Shown in pieces: positions 1 to 8,583 of a DNA stretch of 64,000 nt. A program made the position numbers and the translations under genes. Source of the DNA: Chitinivibrionales bacterium (lineage in GTDB: Bacteria; Fibrobacterota; Chitinivibrionia; Chitinivibrionales; WJKA01). Numbering within the stretch: position 1 is the stretch's first letter; every line of letters starts with the position of its first letter. Under the pieces are notes generated by a model, which saw only the letters and a program-made list of their open reading frames with translations, had not been told where the DNA came from and searched no databases. The stretch is from contig WJLZ01000215.1 in NCBI GenBank assembly GCA_014728215.1, positions 62,001-126,000 of the forward strand, given 5' to 3'.

Positions 1-681
1 CGGTTGTTTTTCCGGGCCGGCGTCGAATTTGAAGAAGGAATCCTTCCAAAAATCAACAAGACCATGCCCGATCTGACTGTTGTCGATTTACGTAAGGATA
101 TACCGTTACGGGAGATGGAATGCGACCATGGCCGGCACCACCACGATCATGATGAGCACGGGCACAACGATTCGGAAGTACATCACCACAACGGCGGAAC
201 CGATCCCCATATCTGGCTCTCACCGGTACTGATGAAAACACAGGCGGCAACGATCAAGGATGTGTTTGTCGAAGCCGATCCTGAAGGCAAAGGGGTATAC
301 GAAACCAATCTCAAAGCCCTTCATGCCGACCTGGATTCACTCAACAGTTTTCTTCATGAAACCCTCGATCCCATAAGCGGTACCGAGCTGTTCGTGTTCC
401 ACCCCTCCTTCGGGTATTTTGCCGATGAATACGGATTTCATCAGCAAGCCATTGAAATCGCAGGAAAAGAGCCGAGTGCAAAAACGCTGGCCCATCTTAT
501 CGACCAAGCCCGGGAGCATCAGCCCAAAGTTATCTTTGTCCAGCCTCAGTTTTCGCAGAAAAGCGCACGGGCAATCGCCGAGCAGGTGGAATGCGCGGTC
601 GTGCCGATCAATCCTCTGCCGGAGGATTATCTCAAAGAAATGCGGGAGATGGGTGAGAAAATAAACGCGGCGCTGGAATGA
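1..681 (+). CDS. znuA: Zinc ABC transporter substrate-binding protein (ZnuA-like), 5' truncated by the window edge
   Basis: This is the periplasmic metal-binding subunit of a zinc/manganese ABC importer (cluster A-1). The reading frame is open to base 1, so the signal peptide and first metal-binding His lie outside the window. What remains begins with the family's FFRAGVEFEE segment. A His/Asp-rich loop follows (about residues 40-65 of the visible part: HGRHHHDHDEHGH then HHH), which in ZnuA proteins captures or senses zinc. After it come the conserved TDPHIWLSP ligand motif, a second His in FVFHPSFGYFADEYG, and the C-terminal Asp ligand region LPEDY. The His-rich loop favours zinc over manganese as substrate. 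The permease and ATPase genes are not downstream, because the next gene is on the other strand, so they are either upstream or unlinked. Confidence 0.9.
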   Translation, partial: RLFFRAGVEFEEGILPKINKTMPDLTVVDLRKDIPLREMECDHGRHHHDHDEHGHNDSEVHHHNGGTDPHIWLSPVLMKTQAATIKDVFVEADPEGKGVYETNLKALHADLDSLNSFLHETLDPISGTELFVFHPSFGYFADEYGFHQQAIEIAGKEPSAKTLAHLIDQAREHQPKVIFVQPQFSQKSARAIAEQVECAVVPINPLPEDYLKEMREMGEKINAALE

Positions 682-690
682 GGGATAGCG

Positions 691-719
691 AAAAAGGCAT
701 GGCCCCGAAAAGCCATGCC
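691..719 (-). terminator. Rho-independent terminator for the lipoprotein gene
   Basis: A perfect 8-bp inverted repeat (GGCATGGC at 696-703, GCCATGCC at 712-719) with an 8-nt loop. The five A residues at 691-695 become a U run after the hairpin on minus-strand transcripts. It lies about 60 nt past the stop of the minus-strand lipoprotein gene and also sits just after the znuA stop. The T run supports the minus direction only. Confidence 0.7.
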
Positions 720-779
720 ACTCATCAATCAGACATGCAACCGTTTTATCAGAGATTCTTATTGTATCGGTGCCATCGA

Positions 780-1517
780 TTACTGATAATTCACATTGAT
801 CGAAACCTGCGTAACCCGGTCTCTCCGTTTATTGGTTATATAGGCCATTGCTGTATTGTCACCCTGGTACTCGATTTTATAGGCACGATAAGGAAAATCG
901 GCCTCGACTGTTCCCGACACGGGAAAGAGCCAGTGATCGCCGGTATAGGTGCGGGCCACATTATCGATTGTCCCGGTGGCAACCTGTTCATTATCATAGG
1001 TTCCGGTGATAGTACCGTTCCAGACACCGATCGTATCGGTTCCTTTACTCAGCTCCATGGTGGTATTGACCCTGATATCGGCCTGAGTACCTCCCTTTGT
1101 ATGAACGATCCGCCGGGCATGTTCTATAGTGCTCAGCGTTGCGAGCGTGGGAGACTGTAATGAAGCTCCCGAAGCATCCTTGAAAACAACCGTATCACGG
1201 CGGGAACGTTCATAGCCCTCCGATGTCGTAAACACAGCCTCGCGGACATAGCCGCCTACAGCACCGTTATAGACATAGGGCGCCACGGTCCAATCAGCTT
1301 TGATTGTATCGGCAAGCACTGCTTTACTTTTCGAAAGACCGGCTCCCAGGATTTCATCAGATGCCGCACTCGCACCGGCAACTTCCTCGGCAAAAAATTT
1401 TGCCGCATCAGTCGACACAGGGCTACGTGGAGATAAAATGCATCCGGTCAAAGAAACCAGTGCAACACTTCCCGCTACCGCCAGTATCTGTTTTGGTGTT
1501 TGCCCAAAAAAATTCAT
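780..1517 (-). CDS. Hypothetical lipoprotein
   Basis: A 245-residue protein of unknown function, exported and probably lipid-anchored. The N-terminus has a basic start, a hydrophobic stretch and a lipobox VSLTGC with Cys at about residue 26, followed by a Pro/Ser-rich linker. The remainder is rich in Thr/Gly/Val with alternating polar and hydrophobic residues (for example NGTITGTY), suggesting a beta-rich fold; I do not recognise a family. The ATG start has GGAGG seven bases upstream. It is a single gene between oppositely oriented neighbours with its own terminator. The mature Cys is followed by Ile rather than Asp, so by the +2 rule, if it applies here, it would go to the outer membrane. 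Confidence 0.75.
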   Translation of the reverse strand: MNFFGQTPKQILAVAGSVALVSLTGCILSPRSPVSTDAAKFFAEEVAGASAASDEILGAGLSKSKAVLADTIKADWTVAPYVYNGAVGGYVREAVFTTSEGYERSRRDTVVFKDASGASLQSPTLATLSTIEHARRIVHTKGGTQADIRVNTTMELSKGTDTIGVWNGTITGTYDNEQVATGTIDNVARTYTGDHWLFPVSGTVEADFPYRAYKIEYQGDNTAMAYITNKRRDRVTQVSINVNYQ

Positions 1518-1712
1518 ATCGCCTCCTTTGTGAAATGTTCTGTTGTGCCATACACTAATTCAAATGCCATGCCAGCGCCAGAAATGCCCCAAAAAGCGAT
1601 TTTAGGTCGATTTTTGCTGAATAGCGCCCACCCCGGTATCAAAAGTGATACGCTGCAGGAGACGGTTATGATCACAGATGATACGCACTATTCACGGGGA
1701 TTACATTTACTA

Positions 1713-1741
1713 TTTTGTTATTAAACAGCATAATGTATAAT
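1713..1741 (+). promoter_or_regulatory. Candidate sigma70-type promoter for the glycosyltransferase gene
   Basis: A consensus -10 box TATAAT at 1736-1741 follows AT-rich DNA with a weak -35 (TTTTGT at 1713-1718, spacer 17). Transcription from here would start near 1748, just before the GGAG at 1751-1754, giving a short leader. The -10 is strong and the -35 poor. The same AATGTATAAT decamer appears at 8656-8665 and 57717-57726. Confidence 0.4.
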
Positions 1742-1764
1742 TCCACTATCGGAGCATGCTATCA

Positions 1765-3408
1765 ATGCAGGAAAATCTGGAACTATTCACCGCTCAATCG
1801 GGGCAGTTGTCTGCAAAAGTCAAAACGGATGAAACGTCCTATCGTCACCTCCATTCTCTGGTAAAACCCGAGGATGAGCATGTGCATTTTGGTGATATAG
1901 AATTCTGGGGTGATATCATTATCTTTGCAGGGATCGGCCTGGGATACCATATTACCGATAAAATCGATCGTCTGCCATCATCTACAAAAATCATTATCAT
2001 CGATTATTATGAGACCTGTATCGAGCACTGCCGGAAAGCACTCTTTTCGGAACGGCAGGACAGCATTGTAACGGTATCAGAAACCTCGGAGCACGACAGC
2101 GTATCATCGCTCCAGTCTGCTTCTGTCCACTGGGCCGGCAAAAAAATTCAGGTAATCAAGCATCCGGCTTCTTATGCAGTACACCGGGAGTTCTACGAAC
2201 GTGTTCTCAGCAATGTTTTCTCTTTCGAAAAGCGCTCCTCCCCTGCTCCACAACGAAAATCAGAGGGAATGCTTTTATACGGCAAGTTTTTTCTTCAGGA
2301 AGAACTTCGCCGGGCACAGGAGCAGGTAAATGGCCCCCCCCCCGCATTGTTTCTTTACGAACAGCTCTCCGGCGGTATAACTTATGAATCGGCACTCCAG
2401 AAACAGATTCAGGAGCAGCGGCCCGATTACATTCTTTCGGTCAATATGAAAGGCTTTGACGGCAGCGGAGTTCTTCCGTGGTACGCACAAACGCTGGGTA
2501 TGCCCATTGTTGTCTGGTTTGTCGACGATCCCCACCCCATCCTTCTTCACCAGAAACAGTTTGTCAACAAATCCATGATCGCTTTCTGCTGGGAAAAAGC
2601 ATACCTTCCCTATTTGAAATCCTGCGGATTCGATTCGGTCCACTGTCTCCCTCTGGCAGCAGACCCATCACTGTTTTCGGAACATTCCCCGGCTGAGCCC
2701 AGGGTGGACCTCGGCTTTGTCGGAAGCGCCATGGGAAGGGAGTTTCTGGATACGATCAAGAGCAGGTTCATGTGGAACGATGCACTTTCACCGCTTGTCG
2801 ACATGCTCTCGAACAAACTGCTCGAACAACCGGGCCTTCCGGTGCGTCATGTTATCGATGAATTGACAGAAAATAAGGTTGTTACATTACCGTTCTCCGA
2901 TGAACGGAATCTAACCTGGCTCAGCTCCTGTATTATCCATACTGCAAGCATGAAAAAACGAAAAGCCATAATCGGTTCCCTGCAAGACAGGGGTATCGAA
3001 ACTTTCGGCGATCCCCATGGGTGGCGAGAACTTCTCGGTCCATCACTGAAAACCCATCCGGATATCGATTACACGACCCAGCTCTGCCAAACCTATCGGG
3101 AAATTGCCGTCAATACCAATATCACCAGTTGTCAGATGCCCACAGCAGTGAATCAACGGGTGTTTGACATCCCTCTGTCCGGAAGTTTTGTGCTCTCCGA
3201 CAAACAGGAACAGCTCGCCGAATTGTTCGAAATCGGCACCGAAGCGATCTGGTATGAATCTATCGAAGATTTAAAGGAAAAGATCAATCATTACAAAACC
3301 GCTTCCGACCAGCGTAAAGCGATCAGTGCAGCCGCCCGGAAAAGAATTCTTGCAGAGCACACGTATGAAAAGAGGGTCGGGGAGATTGTGAAGAGGGTTA
3401 AAAGTTGA
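1765..3408 (+). CDS. Glycosyltransferase with MAF-like N-terminus and CgeB-like C-terminus
   Basis: A cytoplasmic glycosyltransferase of about 547 residues, likely for protein or surface glycan. The first 150 residues resemble the Rossmann-like part of motility-accessory-factor proteins: GIGLGYHI, then IIIIDYYE, then QVIKHPASY. From about residue 190 it has the DUF3880/CgeB arrangement: DYILSVNMKGFDG, PIVVWFVDDPHP, AFCWEKAYLPYL and LPLAADPSLF, followed by a Glyco_trans_1_2-like domain with VFDIPLSGSFVLSDKQEQL. The ATG at 1765 is chosen over the in-frame ATG at 1756 because GGAG at 1751-1754 is 10 nt from the former and 1 nt from the latter. A run of ten C residues at 2334-2343 encodes Pro-Pro-Pro and is a possible slippage site. 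The acceptor could be flagellin or another surface protein; this is inferred from the MAF resemblance only. Confidence 0.75.
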   Translation: MQENLELFTAQSGQLSAKVKTDETSYRHLHSLVKPEDEHVHFGDIEFWGDIIIFAGIGLGYHITDKIDRLPSSTKIIIIDYYETCIEHCRKALFSERQDSIVTVSETSEHDSVSSLQSASVHWAGKKIQVIKHPASYAVHREFYERVLSNVFSFEKRSSPAPQRKSEGMLLYGKFFLQEELRRAQEQVNGPPPALFLYEQLSGGITYESALQKQIQEQRPDYILSVNMKGFDGSGVLPWYAQTLGMPIVVWFVDDPHPILLHQKQFVNKSMIAFCWEKAYLPYLKSCGFDSVHCLPLAADPSLFSEHSPAEPRVDLGFVGSAMGREFLDTIKSRFMWNDALSPLVDMLSNKLLEQPGLPVRHVIDELTENKVVTLPFSDERNLTWLSSCIIHTASMKKRKAIIGSLQDRGIETFGDPHGWRELLGPSLKTHPDIDYTTQLCQTYREIAVNTNITSCQMPTAVNQRVFDIPLSGSFVLSDKQEQLAELFEIGTEAIWYESIEDLKEKINHYKTASDQRKAISAAARKRILAEHTYEKRVGEIVKRVKS

Positions 3409-3442
3409 AGGAATTATAAGGAGCTTTTATCTCTTTTTCGAC

Positions 3443-3479
3443 AGCAAGGGACAAGAACAATCAAGCCCTGTCCCTTGCT
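3443..3479. terminator. Strong hairpin between convergent genes
   Basis: A perfect 11-bp inverted repeat, AGCAAGGGACA at 3443-3453 and TGTCCCTTGCT at 3469-3479, with a 15-nt loop. It lies between the glycosyltransferase stop (3408) and the gnd stop (3493). There is no long U run on either strand, so it may act as a bidirectional but weak terminator or as an mRNA 3'-end stabiliser. Confidence 0.55.
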
Positions 3480-3492
3480 CTGTCTTTACATC

Positions 3493-4950
3493 TCAAACAA
3501 CATAAGTTGATGCAGAAACATCACCACCGGTACCGGTCCAATTGGTGTGGAAAAATTCGCCGCGCGGTTTGTCGATCCGCTCATAGGTATGGGCGCCGAA
3601 ATAGTCCCGCTGGGCCTGGAGCAGGTTGGCGGGGAGCCGTTCATGACGGTATCCATCATAGAAAGCCAGAGCGGTGGTGAATGCCGGAGCGGGCACACCC
3701 ATTTCAACGGCTTTGCATACGACCCGTCGCCACGATTCCTGACAATCAAGAATAACTCCCTTGAAATAATCATCCATAAGGAGATTGGTCAAATCGGGAT
3801 TCTTATCAAAGGCCTCTTTGATTTTACCTAAAAAGGCGCTTCTGATAATGCATCCACCGCGCCACATGAGAGCGATTTCACCGTAATTGAGATTCCAGTT
3901 ATATTCCTTGGCGGCTTCACGCATAAGCATGTAACCCTGGGCGTAGGAGATTATTTTAGAAGCCAGGAGCGCTTTGCGGATATCTTCAGCAAAAGATTTT
4001 TTATCACCGCTAAATTTTTTCGAGGGACCCGCAAGCATTTTCGAGGCCTTTACGCGCTCATCTTTCATGGCTGAGAGACACCGGGCAAATACAGCTTCAC
4101 CAATAAGTGTTACCGGAACGCCGAGGTCAAGGGAGCTGACTCCGGTCCACTTGCCGGTACCTTTCTGTCCTGCGGTATCGAGGATCGTATCGACAACATA
4201 CTCGCCCTTTTCATCTTTATAACCCAAAATATCTCTGGTGATCTCGATAAGATATGAATCAAGTTCGCCTTTATTCCATTCGGCAAAAACCTTATGCATT
4301 TCATCATTGTTCATGCCCAGGGCCTCTTTCATGAGCATATAGGCTTCACAGATAAGCTGCATGTCACCGTATTCGATCCCGTTATGGGTCATTTTTACAT
4401 AATGACCGGCACCATTTTCGCCCACCCAGTCGCAGCAGGGTGCACCATCATCGGTTTTAGCGGCAACCGCCTGAAAGACATCTTTTACCAGCGGCCAGGC
4501 GTCAGGACTGCCGCCGGGCATAATCGATGGACCGAATCGGGCGCCTTCTTCTCCACCCGATACACCGGTTCCGATATAGAGTAATCCTTTTTCTTCCAGA
4601 TATTTTGTTCTGCGAATGGTATCGGGGAAATGAGAGTTTCCACCATCGATAATCAGATCGCCGGGTTCAAGATGGGGAAGGACCATTTCGATGAAATCAT
4701 CAACTGCCTTACCGGCTTTTACCATGAGCATGACTTTTCTCGGCCGTTTCAGCATTGCGACCATTTCTTCAACCGAATGAGCACCGAGAATGGTGTCCCG
4801 TCCATTGGCCGCCCCCTTAAGGAAATCATCCACTTTCGAAACGGTCCTGTTGAATGCAACGACCGTATATCCTTTGTCATTCATGTTAAGGATAAGGTTC
4901 TGGCCCATCACTGCAAGACCTATTAATGCAATGTCACCTCTGGGTTCCAT
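3493..4950 (-). CDS. gnd: 6-phosphogluconate dehydrogenase, decarboxylating
   Basis: Oxidises and decarboxylates 6-phospho-D-gluconate to ribulose 5-phosphate with NADP+ in the oxidative pentose phosphate pathway (cytosol). At 485 residues it has the usual long-form length. The N-terminal Rossmann domain has GLAVMGQNL and an AFNRT segment typical of NADP-type enzymes. The substrate region shows GVSGGEEGARFGPSIMPGG and the catalytic KMTHNGIEYGDMQ, and the C-terminal tail has ERIDKPRGEFFHTNW. AAGGAG lies 8-9 nt before the ATG. It is the last gene of a minus-strand run after a HAD phosphatase and a LarA-type protein, 63 bp behind the latter. No zwf or pgl is in the window, so the substrate may come from gluconate metabolism rather than glucose 6-phosphate. 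Confidence 0.97.
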   Translation of the reverse strand: MEPRGDIALIGLAVMGQNLILNMNDKGYTVVAFNRTVSKVDDFLKGAANGRDTILGAHSVEEMVAMLKRPRKVMLMVKAGKAVDDFIEMVLPHLEPGDLIIDGGNSHFPDTIRRTKYLEEKGLLYIGTGVSGGEEGARFGPSIMPGGSPDAWPLVKDVFQAVAAKTDDGAPCCDWVGENGAGHYVKMTHNGIEYGDMQLICEAYMLMKEALGMNNDEMHKVFAEWNKGELDSYLIEITRDILGYKDEKGEYVVDTILDTAGQKGTGKWTGVSSLDLGVPVTLIGEAVFARCLSAMKDERVKASKMLAGPSKKFSGDKKSFAEDIRKALLASKIISYAQGYMLMREAAKEYNWNLNYGEIALMWRGGCIIRSAFLGKIKEAFDKNPDLTNLLMDDYFKGVILDCQESWRRVVCKAVEMGVPAPAFTTALAFYDGYRHERLPANLLQAQRDYFGAHTYERIDKPRGEFFHTNWTGTGGDVSASTYVV

Positions 4951-5013
4951 GTGATAAACTCCTTCTGTTTATTGAATGAATAGTATAGATTTCCATTTTC
5001 TGCCGGGAATATC

Positions 5014-6285
5014 TTATGCTGTAAATCGTTCTTTATATGCCCACAATCCTACCGCCGGATTGGAGATAAAATAAATTTCCTCACCATCGGGCATGGTATT
5101 GAATCCATCTTTTAATTTTGCCGGATTATACCGTCTTTGCATTTCCTCAAGATCGGCCCAGCCAAAGTTAACTCCTTCGATCTCTTCCCTGGTCAATCCC
5201 CCGGGGCAGTAGGTTATGGAGAACCGCCCCTCCGAAGAACCGTGAATCAGATGCGCGGCGGCGCCGAGGTTCGACCGAAGGTCATCGTTGGTATCCACCA
5301 GCTCAAGCACCTTCGGCGTGCCCACATAACCATATTTACGAATAAGACCATCAATAGCAGCATCTTCACCAAATTCTTTTACTCCCGGTGCAAGAACAAT
5401 CAATTCACCCTCGTCATCAAGGGCCATCCGGGTACGGTAGATACTCTTGTTGCCCAGCCAGGTGCTTTTAAATTCCTGTGGATCGAGATAAACAACGACT
5501 TTTTTCAGCGGTTTATCCAGCATTTCAAAATTAACCTGCACACTGAGTTCGGCCGCCTGCACAAAACAATCGTGGTCGGTACCAATAAAAAGGCCGCGGG
5601 TTTCCATTTCTCCCCGGGCATTGCGCGCCACGACCGTATGGACATAGACAATCGGTAAATGGTCGGCAAAATGCTCCGATGCATAATTCAGCACACTTCG
5701 CACCGGATTATCGGCCCGTCCCATAATCCGTTCCATGCCGTAAACCGCTCCAAGATAGTGGCTTTTGTTGATACCCTCGACTCCGCCGGTACCTACAAAG
5801 ATATTTTTATTGTAATTTGCCATACCGATAACTTCGTGCGGCACCACCTGACCAATCGAGAGTATCAGATCGAAGCCCCCTTCAACCAGCAACTTGTCGA
5901 CCTGGGCGGGCCAGGGGTAATCGAGCTTGCCTTCACTGGCCTCCGCAACAAAATCACCCGGTACTTCACCCAGCGTGGCAATGCCGCCCCGCCAGTCGTG
6001 TACCCGGAACAACGAATGAGGAACACTCCCGAACATCGCAGAAATTTCATCGTCGGTCATGGGATAATGCGTTCCGATAGCAGGAAGGATATCGGTAAGG
6101 GCGTCTCCATAATATTGCCAGGCGTATTCTGTCAACACACCGGCTTTTGAATGGTAGCGGGTAATATCCGGCGGAATAACAAGCACCTTCTTTTTCGGTC
6201 CCAGCTTATCGAATGCCTCGAAAAGCCCCTTTTTCATGTCTTCGCCCGAAAGTGCGCCTGTTGAACCTCCCCTGCTATATAACAT
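5014..6285 (-). CDS. LarA-family (DUF2088) nickel-pincer racemase/epimerase homologue
   Basis: A member of the lactate racemase (LarA) superfamily, which racemises or epimerises 2-hydroxy acids by hydride transfer at a nickel-pincer nucleotide. The 423-residue protein has the N-terminal PPDITR motif (LarA PDxTRP-like), GTHYPM (His73), VPHEVIGMANYNKN (His150 and Lys160) and INKSHYLGA (His176). These correspond to the catalytic histidines and cofactor-anchoring lysine of LarA, so it should be able to bind the cofactor. It lies 24 bp after a HAD phosphatase and 63 bp before gnd, with GGGAG 8 nt upstream of the ATG. The neighbours suggest a sugar-acid (aldonate) substrate rather than lactate; this is inference. 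Cofactor genes larB, larC and larE are not in the window. Confidence 0.85.
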   Translation of the reverse strand: MLYSRGGSTGALSGEDMKKGLFEAFDKLGPKKKVLVIPPDITRYHSKAGVLTEYAWQYYGDALTDILPAIGTHYPMTDDEISAMFGSVPHSLFRVHDWRGGIATLGEVPGDFVAEASEGKLDYPWPAQVDKLLVEGGFDLILSIGQVVPHEVIGMANYNKNIFVGTGGVEGINKSHYLGAVYGMERIMGRADNPVRSVLNYASEHFADHLPIVYVHTVVARNARGEMETRGLFIGTDHDCFVQAAELSVQVNFEMLDKPLKKVVVYLDPQEFKSTWLGNKSIYRTRMALDDEGELIVLAPGVKEFGEDAAIDGLIRKYGYVGTPKVLELVDTNDDLRSNLGAAAHLIHGSSEGRFSITYCPGGLTREEIEGVNFGWADLEEMQRRYNPAKLKDGFNTMPDGEEIYFISNPAVGLWAYKERFTA

Positions 6286-6309
6286 AGTATATACTCCCTC
6301 GATTACCGG

Positions 6310-7194
6310 CTATTGCCACGGCGGATTCTCCGGTAAATAATTGTTGAATTCATTGATGCATTTTTCTTCGTACTCTCCTGCATAGGTGCCGCCGAAAAAT
6401 TTATCGAGCGTTTCATCATGAAAACGCTTCCATGATGCCTCCTCATGTCCCGGGTTTACAGGATAATAGAGCACCCCATTGGCTTTTGCCGCATGAAAAT
6501 CTCCCGGAGCATCACCAAGCATAATTACTTTGCCAGACTCGTATTTATCGCGCACTACATAATCTATATGCTCTTTCTTTGTGCCCATCTCCTGACCGGC
6601 GATAATGTTTACAAATCCGGCAAGGTCATGTTCATTCCATTCCTTTTCCAAGTTCGCAAGCGGTGTCTGGGAAACAACGATAACATCCGCCTGCTGCGTA
6701 ATCTTTTCAAGAGACTCCCGCACCAATGGAAAGGGAGGGACATTACGAACAATTTTTCCAACCACTTCATTAACATCGAGCGACCACTCAAGCGCTCTCT
6801 TCAGATCGGGATCGGGATTCTTTTCAATTTCGGCTTTTAATGCAGGATTTCCGAGCCTGCTTTCGTGGCGAATCCAGTCCCTGACCCCCTGTGCCCGGGT
6901 AATGGAAATATTCCGGTCTTTTATTTCCCGGCGGTCAGCACAGAGATCCAGTGCCTTAATCAGGGCCTTGAACCGGTTCAACCCACGGCCTACAGAATAC
7001 AAATTAACAAATTCCCAAACTTCACGGGCATACTTGGAGACCGGTTGCAAATCGTAATGATTTATAAACTGGGGGCAAAAGCACTCTTTATGCTTGATTT
7101 CCATCGAATCGAAAACACACCCATCGGAATCGATACAAACCACATATTTGTTGCGGGGGATGAAATTCCTCAGCTTATCCGCAGGATCAGCCAT
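6310..7194 (-). CDS. HAD-superfamily hydrolase (probable phosphatase)
   Basis: A soluble phosphatase-like protein of 294 residues. HAD motif I is CIDSDGCVFDS, with the nucleophile Asp22 and acid/base Asp24. Motif II is VIVVSQTP and motif IV is VIMLGDAPGDFHAAK. A helical cap of about 120 residues (about 35-155) lies between motifs I and II, as in C1-type HAD enzymes. The substrate cannot be told from sequence. It leads the operon with the LarA homologue and gnd, so a phosphorylated sugar acid or a damaged sugar phosphate is a reasonable guess. A 258-bp gap separates it from pdxB upstream, so it may have its own promoter. An AAAGG stands before the ATG. Confidence 0.85.
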   Translation of the reverse strand: MADPADKLRNFIPRNKYVVCIDSDGCVFDSMEIKHKECFCPQFINHYDLQPVSKYAREVWEFVNLYSVGRGLNRFKALIKALDLCADRREIKDRNISITRAQGVRDWIRHESRLGNPALKAEIEKNPDPDLKRALEWSLDVNEVVGKIVRNVPPFPLVRESLEKITQQADVIVVSQTPLANLEKEWNEHDLAGFVNIIAGQEMGTKKEHIDYVVRDKYESGKVIMLGDAPGDFHAAKANGVLYYPVNPGHEEASWKRFHDETLDKFFGGTYAGEYEEKCINEFNNYLPENPPWQ

Positions 7195-7452
7195 AATAAC
7201 CTTTCTGAAAAACTGATATGCAATTTCGCACGAACTGATATCCGAAACGCTTCCATCAAAGCGTTATCAATTTCATGTATCTGTGTGCTGTCGCATTAAG
7301 GATGGCTCAGAATAACAAATTCTGATGTAATGCTCCTACAAAATAGGTAGAAAAAGCGGTTGTTTTCAAGTTTACAGGGCTTTGCAGACAACCAAATCCT
7401 TTGTCCACTCCTCCTTCATTTTTACCCTGATCATCATTTAGACACTGATAAA

Positions 7453-8583
7453 TCAATCGATAACGACCGAAAAACCAAGTCCTTTCAGAATACCGGCTTC
7501 TCTCTCCTGCCCCTTTGAGCATACGACCGAATATTTTAGACATTCATACCGGTCGCCGTAATTCGCTCTGAGTGAGTCAAAATACGAAGCCCGTTCCTCT
7601 GCTTTTTTCGAGGTAATTTCCCGCAAAGCAGCGTCATCTTCCATGATAGGATAAACGAAACGCATTGCATCAAAAACAGGATCACTGCTCTCTTTAAGAT
7701 CGATGGAGTACTGCGTTCCCTCTTTCCGGTAATCTCCAGCGTCCCATTTATTTTCTTTGAAAAGGAAAGCACATGCAGCATCATAGACCATTTTGGTTCC
7801 GCGAATCTTGCCGTCTATCGAGTATCCGGCGATATGGGGAGTAGCGATATCGGCAACAGAAAGGGTCTTCTCGCTAAGATCCGGCTCGTTTTGCCACACA
7901 TCAAGAACACATCCCCCCAGCTTTGAGCGGTTTTTTACAATCGCATCTTCATCCGAGACATTCCCCCTGCTGGTATTCACCAGGATCGCTCCCTCTTTCA
8001 TCATTGATAAAAAGCTGTCGTTTATCATATGACGAGTAGCATATTCGCCCTCATTTTCCAAAGGAACGTGAACAGTCACTATGTCGGCCTGCCCCAGGAC
8101 CTCCGGAAGCTCCCGGAAGATATCACATCCGGTCCTCTTCTTTTTTGGCGGATCGTTCAGCAGGCATTGGAACCCCAGAGTCCGGGCTCGGGCGCACACC
8201 CGGCTGCCGACATTTCCCACACCGATTATTCCAATGGTTTTCCCTTTAAAATCGCTTCCCTTGTTAAGATGGAATAATGCCGAAACCACATATTCGGCTA
8301 CAGAATCGGCATTGGATCCCGGTGCGGATGCAAATCCGATATTATCATCTCTGAGATATCCGGTATCGATATGATCGATTCCGATAGTGGTCGTGCCGAC
8401 AAATTTCACCGGTGTTTCTCTGAGAAGCTCTTCACCAACCCTGGTCACCGAGCGGACAATCAGCATCCCGACATTGTTCAGATGCTCCTTTGTTATCTCC
8501 CGCCCCGGCATACAATTCACGGTACCAAACTGAGAAAAGGCGCTTTCAGCCATGCGGATATTTGTATCTGCAAGAACAATCAT
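7453..8583 (-). CDS. pdxB: Erythronate-4-phosphate dehydrogenase
   Basis: Oxidises 4-phospho-D-erythronate to 2-oxo-3-hydroxy-4-phosphobutanoate in the DXP-independent pyridoxal 5'-phosphate pathway. At 376 residues it matches PdxB length and carries the PdxB-type C-terminal dimerisation domain, which ordinary D-2-hydroxyacid dehydrogenases lack. Motifs visible: LIVRSVTRV, FVGTTTIGIDHID, the NAD-binding GIIGVGNVGSRV, LVNTSRGNVSDEDA with the substrate-binding Arg, the Glu in VWQNEPDL, and the catalytic His in ATPHIAGYSIDGK. It diverges from the ADP-ribosylglycohydrolase gene. It is the first gene of the minus-strand stretch concerned with 2-hydroxy acids. SerA was considered but the C-terminus and HIAGYS(I/L)(D/E)GK fit PdxB. 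Confidence 0.93.
   Translation of the reverse strand: MIVLADTNIRMAESAFSQFGTVNCMPGREITKEHLNNVGMLIVRSVTRVGEELLRETPVKFVGTTTIGIDHIDTGYLRDDNIGFASAPGSNADSVAEYVVSALFHLNKGSDFKGKTIGIIGVGNVGSRVCARARTLGFQCLLNDPPKKKRTGCDIFRELPEVLGQADIVTVHVPLENEGEYATRHMINDSFLSMMKEGAILVNTSRGNVSDEDAIVKNRSKLGGCVLDVWQNEPDLSEKTLSVADIATPHIAGYSIDGKIRGTKMVYDAACAFLFKENKWDAGDYRKEGTQYSIDLKESSDPVFDAMRFVYPIMEDDAALREITSKKAEERASYFDSLRANYGDRYECLKYSVVCSKGQEREAGILKGLGFSVVID

Noticed and set aside
678-1160. 160-residue plus-strand open frame opposite the lipoprotein gene
   Set aside because: It lies antisense to a gene with a lipobox, good ribosome-binding site and terminator, and its sequence looks like a translated shadow.
7195-7452. Possible small gene or riboswitch between pdxB and the HAD gene
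   Set aside because: No conserved aptamer pattern and no open frame with ribosome-binding site were seen; probably leader and promoter DNA.
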